This document shows, piece by piece, positions 1 through 7,971 of a stretch of DNA of 64,000 bases. Within the stretch, counting starts at the first letter, position 1. Each line of letters begins with the position of its first letter. Source of the DNA: Zavarzinella sp. (GTDB taxonomy: Bacteria; Planctomycetota; Planctomycetia; Gemmatales; Gemmataceae); the NCBI GenBank assembly GCA_041399155.1, contig JAWKTI010000002.1:744001-808000 (forward strand), in the 5' to 3' direction. The notes under the pieces are model-generated. The model did not search any database. It had not been told where the DNA came from and saw nothing but the letters and a program-made list of their open reading frames with translations. The position numbers were made by a program, and so were the translations under genes.

Positions 1-2420
1 GTCAACGGCTTTTCCCAAGATTGGTAGCGCAGGGCGAATGCCATGCTTTTCTTCCCTTCCGGAATTGAACTGCCAGTGTATACATCAAAAAGATGAATAT
101 CTGTTAATAATTCCCCGCCTGCGGTGCGGATCTGCTGCACCATCTGTTCATGGCTGACCTGGGCATCCACCACAATCGCAATATCGCGCAAACCAGCCTG
201 GAATAAGGGGATAGGACGATATGCAAACCGTTCTGGCACAGCCTGCAGCAGCAGATCGAGATCCCATTCTCCTGCCAACACCGTGCGGTCGGTTACTTTG
301 TAAGCCAAACCCACCTTGGGGTGGATTTCGCCAAATGTGCCCACAACCGAATTGTTGATCACCAATTCCGCACTGCGGGCTGGGTGAAGCCACGCACAGG
401 GTGGTGCGAGACGATATTCTGCCCCAGAAATATGAAGGCTTTCTAATAATCGTTCGCAGATTCCTTTTAAATCATAGAAACCAAACTGATCAGTGGGGTT
501 TTCCGGCTGATTCCAGCCCGATTGCTGCCGCACCCCAGTGAGCAGGATAGCTAGTTTCTTCGGTTCTGCAGGCAAACCACCACCCGTTGTGGGATAAAAA
601 ACCGTACCGGTTTCGAACAACTTCACGGTGTTGCAGTGTTTCAGGTTCACTTCCAGGTTTTCCATCAACCCAGCCAGTAACGTGCGTCGCATGGTGCTGC
701 GTTCTGAACTTGCCGGATTCAGCAACGAAACCGCCTCACCCATCCAGCCAAAGCGAGATTCCACTTCCGGATTGGTCAGCGAATAATTGATGACCTGTTG
801 CAGGCCCAGGCGGGCAAGACTATCCTGAAGAGAGGCTTCCAGATCCAGTGCCCGATTGCCACTTTGCTGCGGCAATTCCCCCGAAAGCAGGCGGGAAGGC
901 AGGCGATCGTAGCCGAAAATGCGGGCGATATCTTCAATGAGATCGGCCGCACCGGACTGGATATCGAGGCGGTTGCTGGGTGCGGTAACTTGCCAACCAC
1001 CGGGTGTGCGGGTGCAGGAATATTGCAGGGCCTGTAAAATCCGCTCCACTTCAGCAGGTGGGATCACAATGCCCAGCAGGCGGGCAATTTCGGTTTCCTG
1101 CAGATCAATGGTTCTGGCAATCATCGGTGCAGGATAAACATCCACAGCAGGCCCACTGACAGTGCCGTCTGCGAGTTCGGTAAATAATTGACAGGCACTT
1201 GCAGTGGCAACGGGAACCAGTTCGGAATGCACCCCACGGGTAAAGCGGGTGCTGGCATCGGTGAACTGGTTGAATTTGCGGGCAGTTTTCCGCACGGACA
1301 CCGGATCGAACGAGGCTGCCTCCAGCAAAATCCGCTTCGTGGTGGCAGTGATGCCGGAATTCAAGCCCCCTTTCACCCCAGCCAGTGCCAGTGGACCTGC
1401 ACCATCGGCGATCACCAGATTATCGGTAGTCAGTTCGCATTCCTGCTCATCCAGTGTGGTCATTTTTTCGCCCACAGTGGCTGGCCGCACAGTAATGGTG
1501 GGCGATTTCCCGCCTGCGCGCTGTTGCAGAACATCCAGATCGAAGGCGTGCAAAGGTTGCCCCACATCGAGCATTACGTAGTTGGTGATATCCACAATAT
1601 TGTTGATGGGCCGCATTCCCGCATACTTTAATCGTTGTTTCAGCCACCCTGGAGAATCCTGAACGGTGATATTTTCAACCACCGTGGCCATGTAACGCCC
1701 CGAAAGGCTGGAATCGGCAATCTGTACCGCAATCTTCTCGCTGTGCGACGTGGTGGGCAGGGCAGGCAGTGGTTTTTTCAGCAATGGCCTGCCAAAAATC
1801 GCAGCCACTTCCAGAGCAATGCCCGAAATCGCCAGACAGCGAGCCATGTTGGGCAGAATGTCGATTTCCAGCACCGCATCGCCCAGATATTCCTGTGCCG
1901 AAGCCCCCACTGGTGCATCATCATCAAGTATGATAATTCCTTCATGTTCCTCGGTGATGCCCAGTTCGTATTCAGACATCACCATCGCATCTGAAGTAAT
2001 ACCACGTAATACGCCAGGTTTGAGGGTTTTCAGCACCTTTGGGGTGGCGTGGCCATCAAAATAGGTGCAATCTGTAAGGCCAAGTATTACTTTTTGGCCG
2101 GAACTGCCCACAGAAATGTTGGGGGCACCCGTAACCACCTGATGTGGGGCTTCTTTGCCGTAGTCCAGTTGGACTAATTTCAGTTTGTCGGCGTTGGGGT
2201 GCTTTTCGATTGACAGCACCTTCGCCACCACAATTTTGTCGGTTTCCCACACGGGGCCGGGTTCATCCACCTTGACACGAAAGCCTGCAGGAACTGGCAA
2301 GCCGTAAAACCGCACCGATGCCACTTCCAGGCCAGCAATGGTGAGCCGTTCGCACAGTTCCCCCACGCCAATTCCGGTGAGATCCACATGTTCTGCAAGC
2401 CATTTCAAAGGAACCTTCAT
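1..2420 (-). CDS. pheT: Phenylalanine--tRNA ligase beta subunit (3' end outside window)
   Basis: Beta chain of the alpha2-beta2 phenylalanyl-tRNA synthetase, which charges tRNA-Phe in the cytoplasm. Reading the minus strand from the ATG at 2420 gives about 806 codons with no stop before the left edge. The N-terminus MKVPLKWLAEHVDL is typical. It is followed by an EMAP/tRNA-binding-like domain (about residues 45-160, with HPNADKLKLVQLD), the B3/B4 editing region (around 240-400, with GMRPINNIVDITNYVM and GQPLHAFD), the B5 domain, and the start of the C-terminal ferredoxin-fold anticodon-binding domain (RDIAIVVD). Family members are about 800 residues, so only a few dozen codons should be missing. 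pheS is not in the window. A possible -10 (TAAAAT preceded by TG) lies in the 163-bp gap towards hsdR, without a good -35. Confidence 0.95.
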   Translation of the reverse strand, partial: MKVPLKWLAEHVDLTGIGVGELCERLTIAGLEVASVRFYGLPVPAGFRVKVDEPGPVWETDKIVVAKVLSIEKHPNADKLKLVQLDYGKEAPHQVVTGAPNISVGSSGQKVILGLTDCTYFDGHATPKVLKTLKPGVLRGITSDAMVMSEYELGITEEHEGIIILDDDAPVGASAQEYLGDAVLEIDILPNMARCLAISGIALEVAAIFGRPLLKKPLPALPTTSHSEKIAVQIADSSLSGRYMATVVENITVQDSPGWLKQRLKYAGMRPINNIVDITNYVMLDVGQPLHAFDLDVLQQRAGGKSPTITVRPATVGEKMTTLDEQECELTTDNLVIADGAGPLALAGVKGGLNSGITATTKRILLEAASFDPVSVRKTARKFNQFTDASTRFTRGVHSELVPVATASACQLFTELADGTVSGPAVDVYPAPMIARTIDLQETEIARLLGIVIPPAEVERILQALQYSCTRTPGGWQVTAPSNRLDIQSGAADLIEDIARIFGYDRLPSRLLSGELPQQSGNRALDLEASLQDSLARLGLQQVINYSLTNPEVESRFGWMGEAVSLLNPASSERSTMRRTLLAGLMENLEVNLKHCNTVKLFETGTVFYPTTGGGLPAEPKKLAILLTGVRQQSGWNQPENPTDQFGFYDLKGICERLLESLHISGAEYRLAPPCAWLHPARSAELVINNSVVGTFGEIHPKVGLAYKVTDRTVLAGEWDLDLLLQAVPERFAYRPIPLFQAGLRDIAIVVDAQVSHEQMVQQIRTAGGELLTDIHLFDVYTGSSIPEGKKSMAFALRYQSWEKPL

Positions 2421-2583
2421 GCCCAAAACCCCATCAATTACGATAATCTTGCGAAAGAAGCATTTTACAGCGCCCGCCCGGTGGGCAACAGCATTCGCCA
2501 AAATCTGCCACTTGTATGTGGGGGAATGGGGAATTGTTCAGAGGCAGAACTGCTGGCAGAGACGAAACACCACGACCGTCACT

Positions 2584-5500
2584 TCACTCTTCCACGCCAT
2601 TTTCGGTGGATAGCTCGGCCTGTTTCAGCACCAACTGAGTGGCATCTTCGGAAAGATCCGGTGGGTAACCATACATTGCCAGCAAGCGCCGAACTTTGCG
2701 ACGCAGATCCGCACGCACGTTTTCGCGTTTGGTCCAGTCCAGTTTGGGCATTTTTTTCACAATTTCTGCCAGTTCGCGTGCCATCAGCCGAAGTTGATCC
2801 GACTTCATAATTTCTTTGGCGGAACCGTTCTCTGCCAGTGCATCGTAAAAGGCCACTTCGTCTGCATTCAGGCCTAAATCCTGGCCGTGGTTCTTCACCT
2901 CTCGCACCCACTTGGCCAACTCCAGCAACTGCGAAATCATCTCTGCCGTGGTAATCTGCTTGTTGGTGTAGCCCAACATTGCCTTTTCCAGTGCCTCGCG
3001 GAATTTCTGGGACTGCACCAGGTTGGTGCGTTCGCTGATCTTAATCTGATCATTTAACAACTTTCGAAGTGTTTCCAAGGCCAGGTTCTTTTGTTCCAAC
3101 GCACGGACACGTTCCAAAAATTCATCAGACAAAATATCTAATCTGGATTTCTGAGGAAAACCGCTGGCAGCAAACAGGTCAATCACATCACCTGCTTCCA
3201 CGGTACCACCCAATACCTGGCGAACGGCAAGGTCAACATCGCTGGTACCATGACTGCTGTCCGTGGGGCCACGTTCCTCTGCAAGAAACTTGCGAGCCAT
3301 CACCTCCACACGCTGAAAAAATGCCAGGTGGGGAGTAATTTCCACTGTTTCCTGCCGTGGAACTGCTAAGGCATACGCCCGGGAGAGGCGTTTCACCATC
3401 CCACGAAACCGTTTCCAGCCTGTTTCTTCTCCGATTGTTTGGTCAGGGCTAAACACATGGTCAACTGCCCACCGATACACTTGCAGAATCTGCCGAAAGT
3501 CCTTTTCCAGTGCTTCCAGGTAATTAAACCCGTGGAAAAAATTCTGCAACTGCTCGTAAGCGGTCATCATCGCGGGAATCGCTTCATCCTGCAGTTCTTT
3601 AATTGGCTTATCTGTGGCACCAGTGGCATTTGCATACGTATTCAGCGCATCGGCCAGGGGATCAGCAATGCCAATCAGGTCAACAATCAGCCCGCCTGGT
3701 TTATCGCCATAAACACGGTTAACGCGGGCAATTGCCTGCATTAAATTGTGTCCACCTAGTGGTTTATCAAGATACATCGTGTGGGCACAAGGCACATCAA
3801 ACCCGGTCAGCCACATATCGACCACAATTGCCAACCGAAAAGCGTCTGCGGGATCTTTGAAGCGGTCTGCCAGGGCCGCGCGTTGGGATTTTGTGTACTG
3901 GTGCTGCAAGAGGGGGCCAGTATCGTTTGACCCACTGGTCATAATTACTTTCAAAACACCTTTATCTGCAGCAGCATCGTGCCACGCAGGCCGAATTTTA
4001 ATAATTTCCTCATAAAGTCGGGCAGCGATATCACGGCTCATCGTCACAATCATCGCTTTCCCTTCCATTGCGGTGCGGCGTTGTTCCCAATGTTCCACAA
4101 TGAACTTCGCCACCCGCACCAGCCGTTCCGGTGCACCTACCAGTGCTTCCACAGGTATCCGCACATCTTCCGTGCTTTCGCCGTTTTCATCTACTTCGGC
4201 AACTTTGGCAATCTGGCGTTCTGCTTCCTCCAATCCTTTGCGGTCAATCGTCAGTTTCACAATTCGCGGTTCGTAATAGATCGGTACCGTGGCACCATCT
4301 TCCACCGCCTGACGAATATCGTATTTATCGGCATAGTCACCAAATACTTGCCTCGTGGTGGTATCGGTGTGCACTAACGGAGTGCCCGTAAAACCAACAA
4401 AGGTCGCATTCGGCAGGGCATCACGCATCCAGCGAGCACCACCTTCCACAAAACCATACTGGCTGCGGTGGGCTTCATCGGCCATCACCACAATATTCGC
4501 GCGTTCGCTGATCTTGCCGTGCGATTCAGTAAACTTGTGCATCGTGGTGAAAATGACTCCGCCACTGGCTCGGTCGAGCAGGTCCCGTAAATGGTCGCGG
4601 CTATTTGCCTGAATGGGATCTTGCCGTAACAGTCCGCGGCCCATTGCAAAGGTATCAAACAGTTGATCATCCAGATCGTTGCGGTCGGTGACAATCAGCA
4701 CCGTAGGGTTGGCCATTTCGGCAGCCCGCACCAGAGTGCCTGCCAGCATCAACATGGTCAGGCTTTTGCCGGAACCCTGGGTATGCCAGATTACCCCACC
4801 GCATTTTCCCGTCATTGCAGCATTATTCTGCTGACGTTTTGTCAACACCGGCTGGAAGCCGGTGCCACTATTCACACCCGTGCTGTTTACCGTGGCAGCG
4901 GCATCTTGCCGCTGATTGACTGCCAACACCGGCTGGAAGCCGGTGCCACTATTCACACCCGTGCTGTTTACCGTGGCAGCGGCATCTTGCCGCTGATTGT
5001 CTGCCAACACCGGCTGGAAGCCGGTGCCACTTTCAGTCACAATCGCCATGATATCAGGCGCAGACCCTACCCACCTCCAATCAGTCAGCCCTGCCTTTCT
5101 TGGATTATCCAACACATAACAGATTGCGTGTTCCAGATCATCGACATCACGAATAATGTGGTCATAAGACTCTTTCTGCCAGAAAACACCTTTCCTCGCA
5201 AGTTGACGATTTGCTTCAGTACCCGTGAACGATTTCCATGAATGGGTAATTTCCGAAAGTGAGTTGCCTGGGTTTGGTTTCACAACGACATGTACATGGT
5301 TAGGCATGACACACCATGCGAGTAGTCGATAACGGACTCCATCAAAATGTTTCAGTGATCGTTCAACTAGTTCAGCGATTTCTGGCTGTTGCATCCAGCA
5401 CTTGCCATTACCAACGTCAAGATGGCTTTCAATTTTCTCAGAGTATAACTGGTCGATTCTGCGCTCTTCTTCTTGCGTTAGCTGCCTGTTCATCTCAATA

Positions 5501-6585
5501 GAACGATTGACGATTGCATCACGTTCTTTTTTCCAGGCTAACAGGACGGACTGCGGGAGAGAATCTCCAAGCCGGAATGTAACAGCGTAAACAGCGCCCT
5601 CGCGTGTCCAGTGCGGAAGATATGCGCCTTGTCGAATTTGAATACCCGTGGCATCTTGCCGCTGAACTACTGCCAACACCGGCTGGAAGCCGGTGCCACT
5701 TTTTATACCTGTGGCAGCGGCATCTTGCCGCTGATTGTCTGCCAAAACAGCTGCAATAATCTGCTTTCGGGCATTTCGCACGGCCCGGAACTGGTGATAG
5801 CCTGCAATTTTCTTCACAATGTTACCGCGGGCGTCTTCTTCAAACGCCACACAGGACACCAGATAATCCAGCAACGCTGTGGGATGAAGCAATTCTTTAA
5901 TCAATGCTTCCAGTGTGGGTTCACCACCGGCGGCAGGTCGCCAGGGGGTAAAGCGTTGCTTGCCACTGGTAATACTGCCCACGCGGGTCAGCAGGCCATC
6001 ACTCACTACCAGCAGCAAATTAGGGATAAACAGTTCGGGCACGGCTGTCTTGTAGCGTTCCAACTGATCAATCGCACTGTTCAGGTCGGCGGTGGCGTTT
6101 GCGGGGTCTTTTAATTCAATAATCACCAGCGGCAGGCCATTCACAAACAGAATCAGGTCGGGGCGAATCGTTTTGCCGTTGGCCGATTGAATACTAAGCT
6201 GCTGCACAACCAATAGTTCATTATTTTCTGGCTGATCGTGGTCAAGCAAACGTGCCAGACCGCCGCGCAGTTCCCCGGTGCGGCTGTCTTTGTATTCCAC
6301 TGGTGCCCCAGCAGTCAGCAGTTGGTACAACCAGCGATTATTTTCAACCAACGTGGGGTGCGGTGGGCGGGAAAGCGAATTGACCACTGCCGTAACAATT
6401 TCATCTGGCAAATGGGGGTTCAGTTGTTGGATGGCTGCTTTTGCACGTGCCACCAGAATCGTGCTGGTGGGGCTGGCCCGTTCCTGGCGATCATCCAGCG
6501 CGGTGCCAGTGCTGATCTGGTTGGCAAATGCCTGAAAATGGTCGAGTGCCAGGGCTTCTACGGCGGCTTCGGCATGGGCTTTCAT
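2584..6585 (-). CDS. hsdR: Type I restriction enzyme R subunit carrying an in-frame RAYT transposase insertion
   Basis: Motor and nuclease subunit of a type I restriction-modification enzyme. Numbering is from the ATG at 6585, which has GGAG 8 nt upstream; a GTG at 6606 would add seven residues. The PD-(D/E)xK nuclease has D143 in IRPDLILF and E157-x-K159. The SF2 helicase has Walker A GSGKS (K607), DEAH (703-706), GFTGTP (731-736) and motif VI QAIARVNR (950-957). Normally AGYHQFRAVRNA is followed almost directly by GGVIWHTQGSGKS. Here about 310 residues (roughly 280-590, DNA 4816-5748) intervene. They consist of translated REP repeats (GTGFQPV and RQDAAAT) around a RAYT domain with its HUH histidines (H430, H432) and candidate nucleophile Y474. 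The frame stays open through the insert, giving 1333 residues against about 1000-1050 without it. It is the last gene of hsdM-hsdS-hsdR. Whether the enzyme still cuts DNA cannot be judged. Confidence 0.92.
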   Translation of the reverse strand: MKAHAEAAVEALALDHFQAFANQISTGTALDDRQERASPTSTILVARAKAAIQQLNPHLPDEIVTAVVNSLSRPPHPTLVENNRWLYQLLTAGAPVEYKDSRTGELRGGLARLLDHDQPENNELLVVQQLSIQSANGKTIRPDLILFVNGLPLVIIELKDPANATADLNSAIDQLERYKTAVPELFIPNLLLVVSDGLLTRVGSITSGKQRFTPWRPAAGGEPTLEALIKELLHPTALLDYLVSCVAFEEDARGNIVKKIAGYHQFRAVRNARKQIIAAVLADNQRQDAAATGIKSGTGFQPVLAVVQRQDATGIQIRQGAYLPHWTREGAVYAVTFRLGDSLPQSVLLAWKKERDAIVNRSIEMNRQLTQEEERRIDQLYSEKIESHLDVGNGKCWMQQPEIAELVERSLKHFDGVRYRLLAWCVMPNHVHVVVKPNPGNSLSEITHSWKSFTGTEANRQLARKGVFWQKESYDHIIRDVDDLEHAICYVLDNPRKAGLTDWRWVGSAPDIMAIVTESGTGFQPVLADNQRQDAAATVNSTGVNSGTGFQPVLAVNQRQDAAATVNSTGVNSGTGFQPVLTKRQQNNAAMTGKCGGVIWHTQGSGKSLTMLMLAGTLVRAAEMANPTVLIVTDRNDLDDQLFDTFAMGRGLLRQDPIQANSRDHLRDLLDRASGGVIFTTMHKFTESHGKISERANIVVMADEAHRSQYGFVEGGARWMRDALPNATFVGFTGTPLVHTDTTTRQVFGDYADKYDIRQAVEDGATVPIYYEPRIVKLTIDRKGLEEAERQIAKVAEVDENGESTEDVRIPVEALVGAPERLVRVAKFIVEHWEQRRTAMEGKAMIVTMSRDIAARLYEEIIKIRPAWHDAAADKGVLKVIMTSGSNDTGPLLQHQYTKSQRAALADRFKDPADAFRLAIVVDMWLTGFDVPCAHTMYLDKPLGGHNLMQAIARVNRVYGDKPGGLIVDLIGIADPLADALNTYANATGATDKPIKELQDEAIPAMMTAYEQLQNFFHGFNYLEALEKDFRQILQVYRWAVDHVFSPDQTIGEETGWKRFRGMVKRLSRAYALAVPRQETVEITPHLAFFQRVEVMARKFLAEERGPTDSSHGTSDVDLAVRQVLGGTVEAGDVIDLFAASGFPQKSRLDILSDEFLERVRALEQKNLALETLRKLLNDQIKISERTNLVQSQKFREALEKAMLGYTNKQITTAEMISQLLELAKWVREVKNHGQDLGLNADEVAFYDALAENGSAKEIMKSDQLRLMARELAEIVKKMPKLDWTKRENVRADLRRKVRRLLAMYGYPPDLSEDATQLVLKQAELSTENGVEE
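4814..5030. repeat. Three REP hairpin pairs with an 81-bp tandem period, inside hsdR
   Basis: Each unit has two hairpins. Type B is GTGGCA followed by GCGGCATCTTGCCGC; type A is CACCGGCTGGAAGCCGGTG followed by CCAC. B and A face each other, so a unit begins GTGGCA and ends TGCCAC. Units lie at 4814-4868 (B degenerate), 4892-4949 and 4973-5030. The A copies start 81 bp apart (4843, 4924, 5005), which is exactly 27 codons, so hsdR stays in frame and encodes a repeated VNSTGVNSGTGFQPV...RQDAAAT peptide. Confidence 0.9.
5047..5631 (-). mobile_element. REP-associated tyrosine transposase (RAYT) domain embedded in hsdR
   Basis: This stretch of the hsdR frame encodes a complete-looking Y1/HUH transposase of the RAYT type. 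It starts at GAYLPHWTREGAVYAVTFRL, followed by a helical spacer with SLPQSVLLAWKKERD. The HUH motif VMPNHVHVVVKP comes next, then LSEITHSWKSFTG, the candidate catalytic tyrosine in WQKESYDHIIRD, and the closing YVLDNPRKAGLTDWRW. REP pairs flank it on both sides (4814-5030 and 5648-5734), the usual arrangement for RAYT genes. There is no separate stop or clear start of its own: reading enters from the hsdR nuclease domain and leaves into the hsdR helicase domain. Family assignment rests on motif recognition; I am confident about the domain and less so about activity. Confidence 0.88.
5648..5734. repeat. REP elements on the other flank of the RAYT domain
   Basis: Position 5648-5699 holds a B-A pair whose B hairpin lacks a few bases (GTGGCATCTTGCCGC). 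Position 5711-5734 holds a full B hairpin, followed by a degenerate A half (to about 5745) that merges into normal hsdR sequence. Orientation is the same as in the 4814-5030 array, and all of it is translated in the hsdR frame. Confidence 0.85.
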
Positions 6586-6609
6586 GGTGCTCTCCGCTGG
6601 TGGCACGCC

Positions 6610-7971
6610 TCATTGTGTGACACCGTGACTGTCCATTTTATCAAGTGCGGCCTTCACCCGCACCTTGCCTGAGAGTAATCGGGGCAGCAGATAATCGCGA
6701 AGTTCGGCAAGTTTGCGGGATTCTTGATGTTGTTGTTCTCGAAGCAGGAAGAGCGGAATTACTATTTCCGAAAACGCATGACGAATGCTTGGAGCTGCAA
6801 TTACTACTGGTGCGTTGATAAAATCTTGAGGGCGAATTCTTTGGTGGCTATTCGATGTACCCGATGCGCCTTGCGTCAAAATATCCCGGAAGGCATCCTG
6901 TGAAAGCTGGCACCAAACTAACTCACGAGTCCAGCCAGTATTCGGAACAAGAACAAGAAATTCAGTGGAAGAAATCTGACGAACTTCGCCCGGAAGTGGC
7001 GGCAGCCAAATTCGCGGTATACGTGGATTCAACTTAGAAAAAAGAACACATCCGGGCACGACACTAAACTTATTGCTCATGATGGTGCCGCCCAGTTCAC
7101 TAACAGGATTAGCACTAGCGTCATAAGCAGGAATACTGAAATGTTCGAACGTTTCATCAGCGTGTGCCTGTGGCTTAACCTGCTGTTTGGACAAAGTAAC
7201 AGCATCGCCCAACGTACCCACCTCCCAGCCCTCCGGGATGGGGCCGAGGGGGGAATCGACAAACTGCGTGGGCAGGGTGGCGAAGGTTTCAGCAGGCATC
7301 CCCGGAAAGCTGGTCGCACCGGCGGCTTTGGCCTTGACTGGTTCGAAGTCCACAAACCACGCCTTGAATACCGCCCGCGCCAACTCCTCCAACTTCTTCC
7401 CAGTCTTGCGATTCTGCTCAATCTTGTCGTCGAGGTGCTTAACCACCCGCGTGATCTCCGATCGATTTGGCTCGGGAGCAAGGAGAATTGGCAAACGGCG
7501 AACGTCTCGGAGATTCAGCGTTGCTTGCACGGTAGTCGTTGCCCAGCCACGCATGAGCGATTGGAGCTCCGACGAGCCAAGGCACATTGCTACCCAGTTG
7601 GGATCGATGCCGTCGCGCAGCGGGATCACTGCGACTGCCCTCGCCACATTCCATCCTGCGAGCGACGGCGGCACTACTGCGTATTCCCCTAGAGTTCCAA
7701 CCAACGATAGAAGAAGTTCACCGCCGCGTAGTCGAGTGCGCCGATATTCAGCTTCGATTTTAGCAGACACGCGCATTGCGTCATCTGTCAACAGTCTGCC
7801 ACCGCGGATGTTGTTAACGCGAACAATCGGAACACCACCAACTTCGTGATTACCAGGTTGTACGATTCCGTACGAGATGCCGCGCTCTTCGTCCAACAAT
7901 TCATCTAGACGAGCGCACTCCCATCCAGACGGCACGACTATCTCAAGAGCTTCCGATTTCTCATTCGACAT
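6610..7971 (-). CDS. hsdS: Type I restriction-modification specificity subunit
   Basis: DNA-recognition subunit of the HsdM2S methylase and the HsdR2M2S restriction complex. The 453 residues show the two-fold layout: a first target-recognition domain (about 10-165, starting VPSGWECARLDELLD), a central conserved helix (about 175-215, KHLDDKIEQNRKTGKKLEE, with AVFKAWFVDFEPVKAK), a second recognition domain (about 240-400, starting IPEGWEVGTLGD), and a closing helix with LRDYLLPRLLSGKVRV. The start at 7971 overlaps the 3' end of hsdM by 11 nt, and the stop lies 24 nt before the preferred hsdR start, so the three genes should be co-translated. No REP sequence interrupts this gene, unlike both neighbours. 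The recognition sequence cannot be predicted. Confidence 0.93.
   Translation of the reverse strand: MSNEKSEALEIVVPSGWECARLDELLDEERGISYGIVQPGNHEVGGVPIVRVNNIRGGRLLTDDAMRVSAKIEAEYRRTRLRGGELLLSLVGTLGEYAVVPPSLAGWNVARAVAVIPLRDGIDPNWVAMCLGSSELQSLMRGWATTTVQATLNLRDVRRLPILLAPEPNRSEITRVVKHLDDKIEQNRKTGKKLEELARAVFKAWFVDFEPVKAKAAGATSFPGMPAETFATLPTQFVDSPLGPIPEGWEVGTLGDAVTLSKQQVKPQAHADETFEHFSIPAYDASANPVSELGGTIMSNKFSVVPGCVLFSKLNPRIPRIWLPPLPGEVRQISSTEFLVLVPNTGWTRELVWCQLSQDAFRDILTQGASGTSNSHQRIRPQDFINAPVVIAAPSIRHAFSEIVIPLFLLREQQHQESRKLAELRDYLLPRLLSGKVRVKAALDKMDSHGVTQ

Noticed and set aside
4841..5030. CRISPR array
   Set aside because: Repeats are hairpin pairs with near-identical spacers at an 81-bp period, no cas genes, and the array is translated within hsdR.
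4663..5241. 192-codon plus-strand ORF with repeated HRLEAGATIHTRAV peptides
   Set aside because: It is the antisense shadow of the REP/RAYT part of hsdR; the peptide periodicity is the 81-bp DNA repeat.
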